Positions 1 to 9,578 are shown, counted from the stretch's first letter. The stretch: 64,000 nucleotides of DNA from Paracoccus sigandri (GCF_003709565.1 NZ_QNRC01000008.1:62001-126000), one strand, 5' to 3'. Notes: generated by a model not told the origin, from the sequence alone. Numbers and translations: made by a program.

Positions 1-23
1 CCGCCGCAATCCGAAAGAGCTGC

Positions 24-1205
24 ATGAGCGCCGATATCATCACCATCACGAAGACCGAAGACCTCGCCCTGTTCTGCGAGGCCGCGAAATCCGCCCCCTA
101 TGTCACCGTCGACACGGAATTCCTGCGCGAGCGGACCTATTGGTCGAAGCTGTGCCTGATCCAGCTGGCGCTGCCGCCCGCCTCGACCCCCACGCTGCCC
201 GGAGGAGAGGCGGTGCTGGTCGATCCGCTGGCCGGCGGGCTGTCGCTGGAGCCGCTTTACGACCTGTTCCGCCACGAAGGCACGGTCAAGGTCTTTCACG
301 CCGCGCGGCAGGACCTGGAGATCTTCTTCCACGATGCGGGCCTGTTCCCGCAGCCGCTGTTCGACACCCAGGTCGCGGCCATGGTCTGCGGCTTCGGCGA
401 GCAGGTCGGCTACGAGACGCTGGTGCGCAAGATCGCGCGGGCCAATCTGGACAAGTCCTCGCGCTTCACCGACTGGTCGCGCCGGCCGCTGTCGGATGCG
501 CAAAAATCCTATGCGCTGGCCGATGTGACGCATCTGCGCGCGATCTACGAATTCCTGTCGGCCGAGCTGAAGCGCAACGACCGCGAAAGCTGGCTGGCCG
601 AGGAGATCGCGGTGCTGGAAAGCTCCGAGACCTATATCACCCGGCCCGAGGATGCCTGGCAGAAGGTCCGCACCCGCACCAATTCGCCGCGTTTCCTGGC
701 CATCCTGCGCGAACTGGCGCGTTTCCGCGAGACCTATGCGCAGGATCGCGACATTCCGCGATCGCGCGTGTTCAAGGATGACGCGATGATCGAGCTGGCC
801 TCGACCAAGCCCGCGACCGAGGCCGATCTGGGCCGCTCGCGCCTGCTGCTGCGCGAGGCCCGCAAGGGCGAGATCGCGGCGGGCATCCTGGCGGCGGTCA
901 AGGCCGGGCTGGAGGCGAAGGACCTGCCGCAGCCGAAAAGCGAGGAACCGGGCCGGCCCGGCAATGCCGCGCTGTCGGACCTGTTGCGCGTGCTGCTGAA
1001 GGCCAAGGCCGATGCGGCGGGCGTGGCGCCCAAGCTGATCGCCTCGACCTCCGAGCTGGACGCCATCGCCACGGGCGAGCGCGACCTGCCGGCGCTGAAG
1101 GGCTGGCGGGCCGAGGTTTTCGGCAAGGACGCGCTGCGGCTGGCGGCGGGCGAGATCGCGCTGTCGGCGCGCGGCGGCGCGGTGCGGGTCGTCCCGGCCG
1201 CCTGA
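24..1205 (+). CDS. rnd: Ribonuclease D
   Basis: A 393-residue 3'-5' exoribonuclease that trims the 3' ends of tRNA precursors and other structured RNAs in the cytoplasm. The DEDD exonuclease domain fills about residues 5-200: VDTEF supplies Asp30 and Glu32, VFHAARQDLEIF is motif II, and YALADVTHL is motif III with the Tyr and Asp of the DEDDy subclass. The second half carries the helical HRDC-type region expected in RNase D, and the length matches the family (about 375-395). The ATG at 24 has only a weak purine stretch (GAAAGAG) before it. It converges with the PAS gene, with 12 bp between them. Confidence 0.95.
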   Translation: MSADIITITKTEDLALFCEAAKSAPYVTVDTEFLRERTYWSKLCLIQLALPPASTPTLPGGEAVLVDPLAGGLSLEPLYDLFRHEGTVKVFHAARQDLEIFFHDAGLFPQPLFDTQVAAMVCGFGEQVGYETLVRKIARANLDKSSRFTDWSRRPLSDAQKSYALADVTHLRAIYEFLSAELKRNDRESWLAEEIAVLESSETYITRPEDAWQKVRTRTNSPRFLAILRELARFRETYAQDRDIPRSRVFKDDAMIELASTKPATEADLGRSRLLLREARKGEIAAGILAAVKAGLEAKDLPQPKSEEPGRPGNAALSDLLRVLLKAKADAAGVAPKLIASTSELDAIATGERDLPALKGWRAEVFGKDALRLAAGEIALSARGGAVRVVPAA

Positions 1206-1217
1206 GCGGTCGCGATC

Positions 1218-2009
1218 TCAGGCCGCGCCGTTGTCGGTGATGACGCGGAAGGCCGCCCGCCGTTCGGCCGGGGTCTGGGGAATGTCGGCCGGCGTCGGCA
1301 CCGGCGTGAAGGGCTTGCCCGGCGCGGCCTCGCGGCAGGGGTCGCGCTCGAACCGCGCGGGCCTTTCGCCAAAGCCCTGCCGCAGCCGCGGCACAGACAA
1401 TGACGGCGAGGGCGTCATGACCGTGCCGCCCTCGAACAGCGGCAGGACCTCGTCCGCCTCGACATCGAAGCGGCGCGGCGCGGCGCCGGGCTCGCCCTCC
1501 GAGACCAGGCAGCCGAGCGCGCGCGTCACGTCGCCCAGATCCGAGCGCAGCGGCATGATCAGCATCCGGCCGGTCAGTTCGGGCCGCGCGTAATCGGCGC
1601 GCGCCAGCAGCCGGAATTCCGCCAGCTGCGGGGCGCGGAACACGGTTTCCAGCACATCCGAGAATCGTCCGCGCGAGGACGGGCTCAGCACCGCGCAGAT
1701 CGGCATGCCGCGCACCTCCATCCCCATCAGGTCGATCAGGTGGCGCCCGGCCAGGCGAAAGCGCGCGGCCCCCGGCGCGATCCGTTCCAGGATGAAGGCA
1801 TGGTCCAGCGCCCGGCCGATGCCATGCGGCTCGACATCGGCGCGGGCGGGGACGGCGTGGCCGCGCCGCAGGCTTTGCCAGTAGCAGCGCAGATCCTGGA
1901 CGATCCGGGCCGGCTGGTTCCGCCCGTAATCCGCCATCCGCAGAAGCTGCGCTTCCTCGGCCCCGTGATGCAAGGCCTGACACCTGTCGTCGCCGCCGTC
2001 TTCGGACAC
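1218..2009 (-). CDS. PAS domain protein (PAS_5 family)
   Basis: A 263-residue cytoplasmic protein with one PAS fold (about residues 35-185), of the single-PAS family common in Rhodobacterales and other alphaproteobacteria. Recognisable family positions are [40 protein letters not shown] and [22 protein letters not shown]. No output domain is visible, so ligand and partner are unknown. The C-terminal 80 residues look disordered and proline-rich. The start is uncertain: a GTG at 2009 is used here, but an ATG at 1937 (MADYGRN) would still keep the PAS domain. It is divergent from gmk, and the shared upstream region holds a CtrA-like site. Confidence 0.8.
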   Translation of the reverse strand: MSEDGGDDRCQALHHGAEEAQLLRMADYGRNQPARIVQDLRCYWQSLRRGHAVPARADVEPHGIGRALDHAFILERIAPGAARFRLAGRHLIDLMGMEVRGMPICAVLSPSSRGRFSDVLETVFRAPQLAEFRLLARADYARPELTGRMLIMPLRSDLGDVTRALGCLVSEGEPGAAPRRFDVEADEVLPLFEGGTVMTPSPSLSVPRLRQGFGERPARFERDPCREAAPGKPFTPVPTPADIPQTPAERRAAFRVITDNGAA

Positions 2010-2115
2010 GTTTCCGCAACCCCCCGCACATGTTCACGCGACCGGCCGGCCGATACACGCGGCCGCCTGTCCGTTCCGACCATAACCCCGACGACCGCCG
2101 ATGCCGAGTCGTATG

Positions 2116-2130
2116 TTAATAGAGGGTTAA
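2116..2130. promoter_or_regulatory. CtrA-like binding site TTAA-N7-TTAA
   Basis: TTAATAGAGGGTTAA matches the alphaproteobacterial CtrA consensus TTAA-N7-TTAA exactly. It lies between the divergent PAS-protein gene (start about 107 bp away) and gmk (start 84 bp away), in an otherwise GC-rich stretch. The match is seen directly; binding by CtrA is inferred. Confidence 0.45.
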
Positions 2131-2214
2131 GGACGCAGGGGATCTTGCGGGGCTTGACCGGCTGGCGCGGCTGGTCCATCCCGCTGCGGGACGCAGGCCG
2201 CAGAGGATACGCCG

Positions 2215-2874
2215 ATGGATCGCATACCGACAGAGCGCCGGGAAACGCGCACCGGGCTTCTGATCATCCTGTCCTCGCCCTCGGGTGCCGGAAAATCGAC
2301 CCTGGCGCGGCGGCTGATGGAATGGGACCCGGTGCTGCGCTTCTCGGTCTCGGCCACGACGCGGGCGCCGCGTCCGGGCGAGGTGGACGGCCAGCATTAC
2401 CATTTCACCACGCCCGAGGCCTTCCGCGCGCTGGTCGATCAGGGCCAGATGCTGGAACATGCCGAGGTGTTCGGAAACCTGTATGGCAGCCCGCGCGCCC
2501 CGGTCGAGGCGGCGATGAACGAGGGCCGCGACACGCTGTTCGACGTCGACTGGCAGGGCGGCCAGCAGATCCGCGGCTCGGCGCTTGGCGCCCATGCGGT
2601 GTCGATCTTCGTGCTGCCGCCCTCGCTGCCGGAACTGGAGCGGCGGCTGCGCGCGCGCGGCCAGGACAGCGAGCAGGTCATCGCCGGGCGGATGGAGAAG
2701 TCGCGCGCCGAGATCAGCCACTGGGCGGAATACGACTATGTGCTGGTCAACGACGACCTGGACGAGACCGAGGCGAAGCTGCGCGCCATCCTGACCGCGG
2801 AACGGTTGCGGCGGGAACGGCAGCCGGGGCTGGGGCCCTTCGTGCGCGGCCTGATGGAGGAGCAGGGCGCATGA
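2215..2874 (+). CDS. gmk: Guanylate kinase
   Basis: A 219-residue kinase converting GMP and ATP to GDP and ADP in nucleotide synthesis. The P-loop [10 protein letters not shown] lies at residues 20-29, followed by the GMP-binding segment ([19 protein letters not shown], then [11 protein letters not shown]) and the lid region. Length fits the family. AGAGGAT precedes the ATG at 2215 at suitable spacing. The stop overlaps the next ATG (ATGA), so it is translationally coupled to the carbonic anhydrase gene. Confidence 0.97.
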   Translation: MDRIPTERRETRTGLLIILSSPSGAGKSTLARRLMEWDPVLRFSVSATTRAPRPGEVDGQHYHFTTPEAFRALVDQGQMLEHAEVFGNLYGSPRAPVEAAMNEGRDTLFDVDWQGGQQIRGSALGAHAVSIFVLPPSLPELERRLRARGQDSEQVIAGRMEKSRAEISHWAEYDYVLVNDDLDETEAKLRAILTAERLRRERQPGLGPFVRGLMEEQGA

Positions 2875-3392
2875 TCTGGGAACTGGACGGCATCGCGCCG
2901 CAGATCGCCGATGACGCCTGGGCCGCGCCGGATGCGCAGCTGATGGGGCGGGTGGTGCTGGAAGCCGGCGCCTCGGTCTGGTGGGGCGCGGTGCTGCGCG
3001 GCGACAACGAGGAGATCCGGGTGGGCCGCGGCAGCAACGTGCAGGACCTCTGCGTCCTCCATACCGATCCGGGCTGGCCGCTGACCATCGGCGCCGATTG
3101 CACCATCGGCCACCGCGCGATCCTGCATGGCTGCACCATCGGCGCGGGCGCGCTGGTCGGCATGGGGGCGACGATCCTGAACGGCGCCCATATCGGGGCG
3201 GGCGCGCTGATCGGGGCGGGCGCGCTGATCGCCGAGGGCAAGGAGATCCCGCCCGGCGCGCTGGTCATGGGCGCGCCCGGCAAGGTCGTGCGGATGCTGG
3301 ACGAGGCGGCGCGGCAGGACCTGCTGGCCGCGGCCGCGCGCTATCGGGCGAATGCCGCGCGCTTCCGCGCCGGGCTGCGGCCGGTCGGATGA
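2871..3392 (+). CDS. Gamma-class carbonic anhydrase family protein
   Basis: A 173-residue left-handed beta-helix protein of the gamma carbonic anhydrase/YrdA/PaaY group. It shows repeated hexapeptide turns (for example [54 protein letters not shown]) and the metal-ligand pattern around [28 protein letters not shown]. Such proteins bind a divalent metal as trimers; several lack measurable carbonic anhydrase activity, so the reaction is not certain. The ATG at 2871 overlaps the gmk stop, and the stop overlaps the kinase gene that follows, giving a run of coupled genes. Confidence 0.9.
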   Translation: MIWELDGIAPQIADDAWAAPDAQLMGRVVLEAGASVWWGAVLRGDNEEIRVGRGSNVQDLCVLHTDPGWPLTIGADCTIGHRAILHGCTIGAGALVGMGATILNGAHIGAGALIGAGALIAEGKEIPPGALVMGAPGKVVRMLDEAARQDLLAAAARYRANAARFRAGLRPVG

Positions 3393-4498
3393 CGCGCGAG
3401 GGGCTGCGCCGCATCGCGGGCCTGCTGGACGGCGTGCCGGTGCCGGTGCTGGTGGTGGATGCCGGCGCGCGGATGATCGCCGCCAATCCTGCCGCCGAGG
3501 CGCTGTTCGGCGACGACCTTCTGAACCGCCCCTTCGTCACCGTGGTGCGCCATCCCGCTGTCGTGGAGGCGGTGGAATGGGTGCTGGCCCCCGACCGCCA
3601 TCCCGAGCCGGTGCCCGATCCCGGCCTGCCGATCCCGGCCGAGGGCGCCGTGCGCCTGCGCGCGGTGATCGGCGCCGACGGCCGCGACGTGGCGGCGGAA
3701 ATCACCGTCTCGCCCCTGCCGGCGATGCTGGACGGCGGCGCGATGATCGTGCTGCAGGACCGCACCGCCGACGAGCAGGCCGAGCAGATGCGCCGCGATT
3801 TCGTCGCCAATGTCAGCCACGAACTGCGCACGCCGCTGACCGCGATGACCGGCTTCATCGAGACCCTGCGCGGCCCGGCCCGCGACGACGCCGCCGCCCG
3901 CGACCGCTTCCTGGACATCATGGAGCGCGAGGCCGGGCGCATGAACCGGCTGATCCAGGACCTGCTGTCGCTGAGCCGGGTGCAGTCCGAGGAACGCCGC
4001 CGCCCCTCGACGCTCTTGGATCTGCCGCTGCTGTTGCGCGGGGTCGTCGCCACCATGGCCCCGCAGGCCGAGGCGGCGGGCCTGCGGATCGAGACCGAGG
4101 GGCTGGAGGAGCGCCAGCGCCTGCCGGGCGATCCCGACCAGCTGGTGCAGGTCTTCCAGAACCTGATCGAGAACGCGATCAAATATGGCGCCTCGGGCGG
4201 GCTGGTCCGGGTGGGGATGCGCCGCATCGACCACGAACCCCTGCTGCGCGGTCCCGGCTGGGCGGTCCATGTCGAGGATCGCGGCGAGGGCATCGACGAG
4301 ATGCACCTGCCGCGCCTGACCGAACGCTTCTACCGCGTCGACACGCATCGCTCGCGCGCCCAGGGCGGCACCGGGCTGGGGCTGGCCATCGTCAAGCATA
4401 TCGTGAACCGCCATCGCGGCCGGCTGAAGATCGAAAGCCGCAAGGGGCAGGGCAGCCGCTTCACCGTGATCCTGCCCGAAACCCTGTCGCGGGGCTGA
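3389..4498 (+). CDS. PhoR-like sensor histidine kinase without membrane segments
   Basis: A 369-residue two-component kinase. An N-terminal PAS domain (about 8-115) is followed by a HisKA dimerisation domain with phospho-acceptor motif [15 protein letters not shown], then a HATPase_c domain with the N box ([12 protein letters not shown]), G1 (DRGEGID), F box and G2 ([13 protein letters not shown]). The architecture is PhoR-like, but the protein starts directly at the PAS domain with no N-terminal membrane helix. No response regulator gene is next to it. The ATG at 3389 overlaps the previous stop. Whether it senses phosphate cannot be told from the sequence. Confidence 0.88.
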   Translation: MTREGLRRIAGLLDGVPVPVLVVDAGARMIAANPAAEALFGDDLLNRPFVTVVRHPAVVEAVEWVLAPDRHPEPVPDPGLPIPAEGAVRLRAVIGADGRDVAAEITVSPLPAMLDGGAMIVLQDRTADEQAEQMRRDFVANVSHELRTPLTAMTGFIETLRGPARDDAAARDRFLDIMEREAGRMNRLIQDLLSLSRVQSEERRRPSTLLDLPLLLRGVVATMAPQAEAAGLRIETEGLEERQRLPGDPDQLVQVFQNLIENAIKYGASGGLVRVGMRRIDHEPLLRGPGWAVHVEDRGEGIDEMHLPRLTERFYRVDTHRSRAQGGTGLGLAIVKHIVNRHRGRLKIESRKGQGSRFTVILPETLSRG

Positions 4499-4597
4499 CC
4501 GGAGAGGGGCGGTTCGGCGGCGGATGGGGCGCGCAACCCCTCGCCCTTGGCCGCGCCTTGGCCTATAAGTCGTCAACCCAGCAGAACGGAGGCCCCC

Positions 4598-5356
4598 ATG
4601 TCCATGTCATCACAGCCCGATCCCGCCAAGCTGGCCGCCTCGCGCGCGGCGGTGGCTCTGGTCCGGGACGGCATGCGGCTGGGGCTTGGCACCGGCTCGA
4701 CCGCCAGCATCATGGTCGAGGTCCTGGCCGAGCGCGTGAAGGCCGAGGGGCTGGCGCTGCGCTGCGCGGCGACCTCGAAGGCGACGGCGGAACTGGCCGG
4801 GCGACTGGGCCTGCGGGTCGAGAGCCTGGACGAGATCGGCTGGCTGGACCTGACCATCGACGGCGCCGACGAGGTGGACCCGGACCTGAACCTGATCAAG
4901 GGCGGCGGCGGCGCGCATCTGCGCGAGAAGGTCGTGGCCCAGGCCAGCGACCGCATGGTGGTGATCGCCGATCCCGGCAAGGTGGTGGACCGGCTGGGCG
5001 CCTTCCACCTGCCGGTCGAGGTGATCCCCTTCGGCCTCGAGGCGACGAAGGTCCTGGTCGGGCGCGCGCTGGAGCGGCTGGAGCTTTCCGGCCGGCCGAT
5101 CCTGCTGCGCCAGCGCGACGGCCGGCCTTTCGTGACCGACGAGGGCAATCATATCCTCGATCTCGCGCTGGAGGCGATCCCCGACGCCCCGGCGCTGGCC
5201 CGCGCGCTGTCGGCCATTCCCGGCGTGGTCGAACACGGGCTGTTCCTGGGCATCTGCGACCTGGCGATCATCGGGCGCCCCGACGGCAGCGTGGTCGAGC
5301 TGACGCGCGAGGACGAGGGCGACGCGCTGGCGGACGAGGAAGGGGCGCTGCTGTGA
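4598..5356 (+). CDS. rpiA: Ribose-5-phosphate isomerase A
   Basis: A 252-residue enzyme interconverting ribose 5-phosphate and ribulose 5-phosphate in the pentose phosphate pathway. Family signatures are LGTGSTAS (phosphate loop), TIDGADEVDPDLNLIKGGGGAHLREKVVA (catalytic Asp/Glu region), VVIADPGKVVDRLG and the C-terminal VEHGLFLGICDLAIIG. The ATG at 4598 is preferred over earlier in-frame codons because ACGGAGGC lies just upstream and the N-terminus then matches the family. It overlaps the GTG start of the next gene. Confidence 0.95.
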   Translation: MSMSSQPDPAKLAASRAAVALVRDGMRLGLGTGSTASIMVEVLAERVKAEGLALRCAATSKATAELAGRLGLRVESLDEIGWLDLTIDGADEVDPDLNLIKGGGGAHLREKVVAQASDRMVVIADPGKVVDRLGAFHLPVEVIPFGLEATKVLVGRALERLELSGRPILLRQRDGRPFVTDEGNHILDLALEAIPDAPALARALSAIPGVVEHGLFLGICDLAIIGRPDGSVVELTREDEGDALADEEGALL

Positions 5357-6765
5357 GCTTCGACTATGACCTTTTCGTGATCGGCGGCGGCTCGGGCGGG
5401 GTGCGCGCGGCGCGGATCGCGGCCGGCGAATACGGCGCCCGCGTCGGCCTGGCCGAGGAAAGCCGCATGGGCGGCACCTGCGTGATCCGCGGCTGCGTGC
5501 CCAAGAAGCTGATGATCTTCGCCGCATCGGGCCCCGGCATGGCCGAGGAGATGCGCGGCTATGGCTGGCAGGGCGCCGCGACCGGGACCTTCAGCTGGGA
5601 AGCCTTCCGCCAGAAGCTGGACGCGGAACTGGTCCGGCTGGAGACGATCTATACCGCCGGCCTGGAAAAGGCGGGCGTCACCATCCATAAAAGCCGCGCC
5701 CGGCTGGCCGATCACCACACGGTCGAGCTGGCCGACGGCACCCGGCTGACCGCCCGCCACATCCTGATCGCCGTCGGCGGACGCCCCGCGAAACCGGGCA
5801 TTCCGGGCGAGGAGCTGGGGCTGATCTCGGACGACCTGTTCCTGATGGAGGAACTGCCGCGCCGGGCGCTGCTGGTCGGCGGCGGCTTCGTCGCCTGCGA
5901 ATTCGCCACCATCCTGAACGGGCTGGGCGTGGGCACGGTGCAGGTCTATCGCGGCGACGCGGTGCTGCGCGGCTTCGACCGCGAGGCGCGCGACATGGCC
6001 ACCCTGCAGCTGAGCGCCTGCGGCATCGACCTGCGGCTGAGGGTGAACCCCACGCGGCTGGACAGGACCGCCACCGGCATCGCCGTCGATTTCGACGATG
6101 GCAGCCGCGACGAATTCGACGCGGTCTTCTTCGCCACCGGCCGCACGCCCTATACGCAGGGGCTGGGGCTGGAGAATACCGGCCTGCGGCTGACATCCAG
6201 CGGCGCCATCGAGGTCGACGAATGGTCGCAGAGCCCGGTGCCCTCGATCTTCGCGGTGGGCGACGTGACGGATCGCGTGAACCTGACCCCGGTCGCCATC
6301 CGCGAGGGCCACAGCTTCGCCGATACCGTCTTCGGCGCCAAGCCCCGCAAGGTTCGCCACGATCCGGTCGCCAGCGCCGTCTATCTGCGCCCGCACGAGC
6401 TGGGCACGATCGGGCTGACCGAGGAAGAGGCCGCGGCGCGCGGGTCGGTCGATGTCTATGCGGCCACCTTCCGGCCGATGCAGTCGATGTTCGCGGGCTC
6501 GGACGCGAAGGTGCTGATGAAGCTGCTGGTGGACCCCAACGACGACCGGGTGCTGGGCTGCCACATCTTCGGCCCCTCGGCCGGCGAGATGATCCAGCTG
6601 GCGGCGATCCCGATCACCATGGGCTGCACCAAGGCCGATTTCGACGCGGCCATGGCGGTCCATCCCACCATCGCCGAGGAACTGGTCACGATGCGCAGCC
6701 CGGCCCGCCGCCACCGCCCCGACCGCGAGGCGGGCGAAATGGAGGCCGGGCAGGCGGCGGAATAG
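5353..6765 (+). CDS. gor: Glutathione-disulfide reductase
   Basis: A 470-residue FAD-dependent enzyme reducing glutathione disulfide with NADPH. The FAD dinucleotide motif VIGGGSGG is at the N-terminus, and the redox-active disulfide is Cys43/Cys48 in GGTCVIRGCVPKK. The NADPH domain follows (LLVGGGFVACEFATILNGLG), then FAVGDVTDRVNLTPVAIREG. The interface His-Glu pair appears in AVHPTIAEE. The GTG start at 5353 overlaps the rpiA stop. The C-terminus has a charged extension (RHRPDREAGEMEAG). The alternative is another disulfide reductase of the same fold, but the motifs favour glutathione. Confidence 0.93.
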   Translation: MSFDYDLFVIGGGSGGVRAARIAAGEYGARVGLAEESRMGGTCVIRGCVPKKLMIFAASGPGMAEEMRGYGWQGAATGTFSWEAFRQKLDAELVRLETIYTAGLEKAGVTIHKSRARLADHHTVELADGTRLTARHILIAVGGRPAKPGIPGEELGLISDDLFLMEELPRRALLVGGGFVACEFATILNGLGVGTVQVYRGDAVLRGFDREARDMATLQLSACGIDLRLRVNPTRLDRTATGIAVDFDDGSRDEFDAVFFATGRTPYTQGLGLENTGLRLTSSGAIEVDEWSQSPVPSIFAVGDVTDRVNLTPVAIREGHSFADTVFGAKPRKVRHDPVASAVYLRPHELGTIGLTEEEAAARGSVDVYAATFRPMQSMFAGSDAKVLMKLLVDPNDDRVLGCHIFGPSAGEMIQLAAIPITMGCTKADFDAAMAVHPTIAEELVTMRSPARRHRPDREAGEMEAGQAAE

Positions 6766-6773
6766 CAAAGCGG

Positions 6774-6797
6774 CTGCGGCGCGTCCCTGCGTCGCAG
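6774..6797 (+). terminator. Hairpin after gor
   Basis: CTGCGGCG and CGTCGCAG form an 8-bp stem with one mismatch and an 8-nt loop just after the gor stop. Only TCTTC follows, so it is a weak candidate terminator. Confidence 0.4.
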
Positions 6798-6828
6798 TCT
6801 TCAGCCATGCATTGCGGGCAGGGCAGGG

Positions 6829-6857
6829 TTGACATTTCGTCCCCCGACCCCAGTTTG
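6829..6857 (+). promoter_or_regulatory. Candidate promoter for hflK
   Basis: A perfect -35 TTGACA lies at 6829-6834. At 17 bp spacing the -10 would be AGTTTG, which is poor; CCCCAGTTT nearby could instead suit a heat-shock sigma factor. The -35 is seen, the rest is inferred. Confidence 0.35.
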
Positions 6858-6895
6858 CAGGCAACGGAAATCACACGCGAAAGAAGGTCGAGCAT

Positions 6896-8098
6896 ATGGC
6901 GAATCAAGGCCCTTGGGGCGGCGGAGGCAATGGCGGTGGCGATGACGACGACCGCGGCAAACGCCCGACGAACCGGCCCTGGGGCGATCAGCAGCCCCCC
7001 AAGGGCTCTCGCAGGCCGGGTCCGGGCGATCAGCAGATGCCCGAGATCGAGGAGTTGATGAAGAAGGGGCAGGAGCGGCTGCGCGTCCTGATGGGCGGCC
7101 GCGGCGGCGGCGGCTCGAACGGCGGCGGCGGCGGTGGCCGCGACCCGCTGGGGCCGGGCTTCGGCTTCAACCGCAGGACCCTGGCCATCGCCGGCCTGGT
7201 CGCCGTCGGGCTGTGGGCCTTCAGCAGCTTCTATCGCGTGCAGACCAACGAAAAGAGCGTCGAGTTCCTGTTCGGCCGCGCCGTGGCGGTGGGCACCGAG
7301 GGTCTGAACTTCGCCCCCTGGCCGGTCGTGACCGCCGAGGTGGTGCAGGTCACCAACGAACGCGTGACCGAGATCGGCACCGGCCGCGCCGGGCCGATGG
7401 ACAGCGGGCTGATGCTGACCCGCGACCAGAACATCGTGGACATGGAATACCAGGTGGTCTGGAACATCTCGGACCCCGAGAAATACCTGTTCAACCTGGC
7501 CGATCCCGGCGACACGATCCGCGCCGTGGCCGAATCCGCCATGCGCGACATCATCGCGCGCAGCGAGCTGGCGCCGATCCTGAACCGCGACCGCGGCGCC
7601 ATCGCCAACGACCTGCAGGAGGCCGTGCAGCGCACGCTGGACGCCTATCAGTCGGGGATCAGCGTGATCCGGGTCAACCTGGACCGCGCCGACCCGCCGG
7701 GCGAGGTGATCGACAGCTTCCGCGAGGTCCAGGCGGCCCAGCAGGAACGCGACCGGCTGGAGAAGGAGGCCGACGCCTATGCCAACCGCGTCCTTGCCAG
7801 CGCCCGCGGTGAAGCCGCCGCGATGCTGGAACAGGCCGAGGCCTATCGCGCCCAGGCCGTGAACACCGCCGAGGGTGAGGCCGCGCGCTTCAACTCGGTC
7901 TACGAGGAATATGTCAAGGCGCCGGACGTGACCCGCCGCCGCATGTATCTGGAGACGATGGAGAAGGTTCTGGGCGACGTCGACAAGATCATCCTGACCG
8001 AGCAGGGCGAGGGCAGCAATATCGTGCCCTACCTGCCGCTTGACCAACTGCGCCGCACGCCGCCGCCGCAGGGCAATACCGACGGAGGGTCGAACTGA
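6896..8098 (+). CDS. hflK: HflK, FtsH protease modulator subunit
   Basis: A 400-residue membrane protein that with HflC forms a ring around the FtsH protease and moderates degradation of membrane proteins. The N-terminal 90 residues are Gly/Asp/Pro-rich and presumably cytoplasmic. One membrane helix follows (about 95-112, RRTLAIAGLVAVGLWAFSSF), then the SPFH/band-7 domain (about 115-300) with a coiled-coil tail (AQQERDRLEKEADAYANRVLASARGEAAAMLEQAEAYRAQAVNTAEGEAARF). Length is typical. Its TGA shares one base with the hflC ATG. Confidence 0.96.
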   Translation: MANQGPWGGGGNGGGDDDDRGKRPTNRPWGDQQPPKGSRRPGPGDQQMPEIEELMKKGQERLRVLMGGRGGGGSNGGGGGGRDPLGPGFGFNRRTLAIAGLVAVGLWAFSSFYRVQTNEKSVEFLFGRAVAVGTEGLNFAPWPVVTAEVVQVTNERVTEIGTGRAGPMDSGLMLTRDQNIVDMEYQVVWNISDPEKYLFNLADPGDTIRAVAESAMRDIIARSELAPILNRDRGAIANDLQEAVQRTLDAYQSGISVIRVNLDRADPPGEVIDSFREVQAAQQERDRLEKEADAYANRVLASARGEAAAMLEQAEAYRAQAVNTAEGEAARFNSVYEEYVKAPDVTRRRMYLETMEKVLGDVDKIILTEQGEGSNIVPYLPLDQLRRTPPPQGNTDGGSN

Positions 8099-9375
8099 TG
8101 GCCGCGCGCAGAAGAATGGCCCTGTCGGCCCTTGCCATCCCGGCGCTGATCGTGGTGGGCGTGGTGGCGGCCTCGTCGCTCTATATCGTGGACGAGCGCG
8201 AGAAGGCGCTGGTGCTGCGGATCGGCCGGGTCGTCGACGTCAAGGAGGAACCCGGCCTGGGCGTCAAGGTGCCCTTCCTGGACAATGTCGAGAAGTTCGA
8301 CGGCCGCATCCTGGGCCTGCCGACCACGCCGCTGGAGGTCACGCCGCTGGACGACCGCCGCCTGGTCGTCGATGCCTTCGCCCGCTGGCGCATCACCGAT
8401 GTGGTCCGCTTCCGCCAGGCGGTGGGCGCGGGCGGCATCCAGGGCGCGCAGGGCCGGCTGGAGCCGATCGTCCGGAACGCCATCCGCGAGGTGCTGGGCA
8501 CCGTGCCCTCGACCCAGGTTCTGTCGGACGACCGGACCGCGCTGATGAACCAGATCCGCGACGAGGCGCGCAAGAACTCGGCCGGGCTGGGGGTCGAGAT
8601 CATCGACGTGCGCCTGACCCGCACCGACCTGCCCGAGCAGAACCTGAACGCGACCTATGCAAGGATGCGGGCCGAGCGCCAGCGCGAGGCCGCCGACGAG
8701 ATCGCCCGTGGCGGCGAGGCCGCGCAGCGCGTCCGCGCCGCCGCCGACCGGACCGTGGTCGAGCTGACCTCGGAGGCCACCAAGCGATCCGAGGTGATCC
8801 GCGGCGAGGCCGATGCGCAGCGCAACGCGATCTATGCCGACGCCTTCGGCCGCGACCCGGAATTCTTCGCCTTCACCCGCTCGATGACCTCTTACGAGCG
8901 GGCGCTGCGGGGCGAGAACAGCCAGATGGTCATCAGCCCGGATGGCGAGTTCTTCACCTATCTGCGCGATGACGGCGCCAGCCGTGCCAGCCCGGCCTCG
9001 GAACCCGTCCCGGCGGGCACCCGCGCGACCCGGCCGGAACCCTCGGCCGAGGTGGAAGGGACCGAGGACGAGGACCTGGTGACGCCCACCGTCACCGACC
9101 GCGAAGGCAAGCCGCTTGGCGAATCGGCCGGGGTGAAGCTGACCCCGGTGCCCGAGAGCCTGGTGACGCCGCCCGAAACCCCCTCGGCCGTGGTGCCGCC
9201 GCCCGCCGAAACCGAGGACGACGCCGCCGCGCCGGCCGAAGGCGAGGGCGCGGCGGAACCGGCGCCTGCCGAGGAAACGCCGCCGCCTGCGGAAGAAGGC
9301 GCCGAGGATGGCGCCGGCGGTGATGGTGGTGGCGGGGCTGAGGCTCCGGCCGATGAGGCCGAGCAGAACAACTGA
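8098..9375 (+). CDS. hflC: HflC, FtsH protease modulator subunit
   Basis: A 425-residue partner of HflK. A short N-terminal membrane anchor (about 8-25, ALSALAIPALIVVGVVAASSLYIV) precedes the SPFH/band-7 domain (DEREKALVLRIGRVVDVKEEPGLGVKVPFLDNVEKFDGRILG). The conserved core ends near residue 290 (SQMVISPDGEFFTYLRDD). From about 291 to the end the protein is a Glu/Ala/Pro-rich low-complexity tail of about 135 residues, absent from typical HflC proteins of about 300-330. The gene overlaps hflK by one base. Confidence 0.95.
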   Translation: MAARRRMALSALAIPALIVVGVVAASSLYIVDEREKALVLRIGRVVDVKEEPGLGVKVPFLDNVEKFDGRILGLPTTPLEVTPLDDRRLVVDAFARWRITDVVRFRQAVGAGGIQGAQGRLEPIVRNAIREVLGTVPSTQVLSDDRTALMNQIRDEARKNSAGLGVEIIDVRLTRTDLPEQNLNATYARMRAERQREAADEIARGGEAAQRVRAAADRTVVELTSEATKRSEVIRGEADAQRNAIYADAFGRDPEFFAFTRSMTSYERALRGENSQMVISPDGEFFTYLRDDGASRASPASEPVPAGTRATRPEPSAEVEGTEDEDLVTPTVTDREGKPLGESAGVKLTPVPESLVTPPETPSAVVPPPAETEDDAAAPAEGEGAAEPAPAEETPPPAEEGAEDGAGGDGGGGAEAPADEAEQNN

Positions 9376-9386
9376 CATCGGCCGGG

Positions 9387-9412
9387 CGGGCGGAGGTGAC
9401 AGGCTCCGCCCG
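9387..9412 (+). terminator. Hairpin after hflC
   Basis: CGGGCGGAG (9387-9395) and CTCCGCCCG (9404-9412) form a perfect 9-bp stem with an 8-nt loop, followed by TTCT. It is a likely terminator or attenuator between hflC and degP, although the T tract is short. Confidence 0.6.
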
Positions 9413-9578
9413 TTCTGCAATGCTGGCTGCAATGCTGGTTCTGCAACGAAAGTCACGATCACTTCATCGAGCGAGAGCGTGGTTTATTTGCAACGCATGC
9501 CCATATCCGTTTCTGATCACAGCGTCCCGGCGGCGCGGAGGCGTCGCAAAGGATCATCCGACAGATGAGGACAAAAGA

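Noticed and set aside
9415-9438. Tandem 12-bp repeat CTGCAATGCTGG x2 between hflC and degP
   Set aside because: Only two units and no related copies nearby; no evidence of a regulatory or mobile role.
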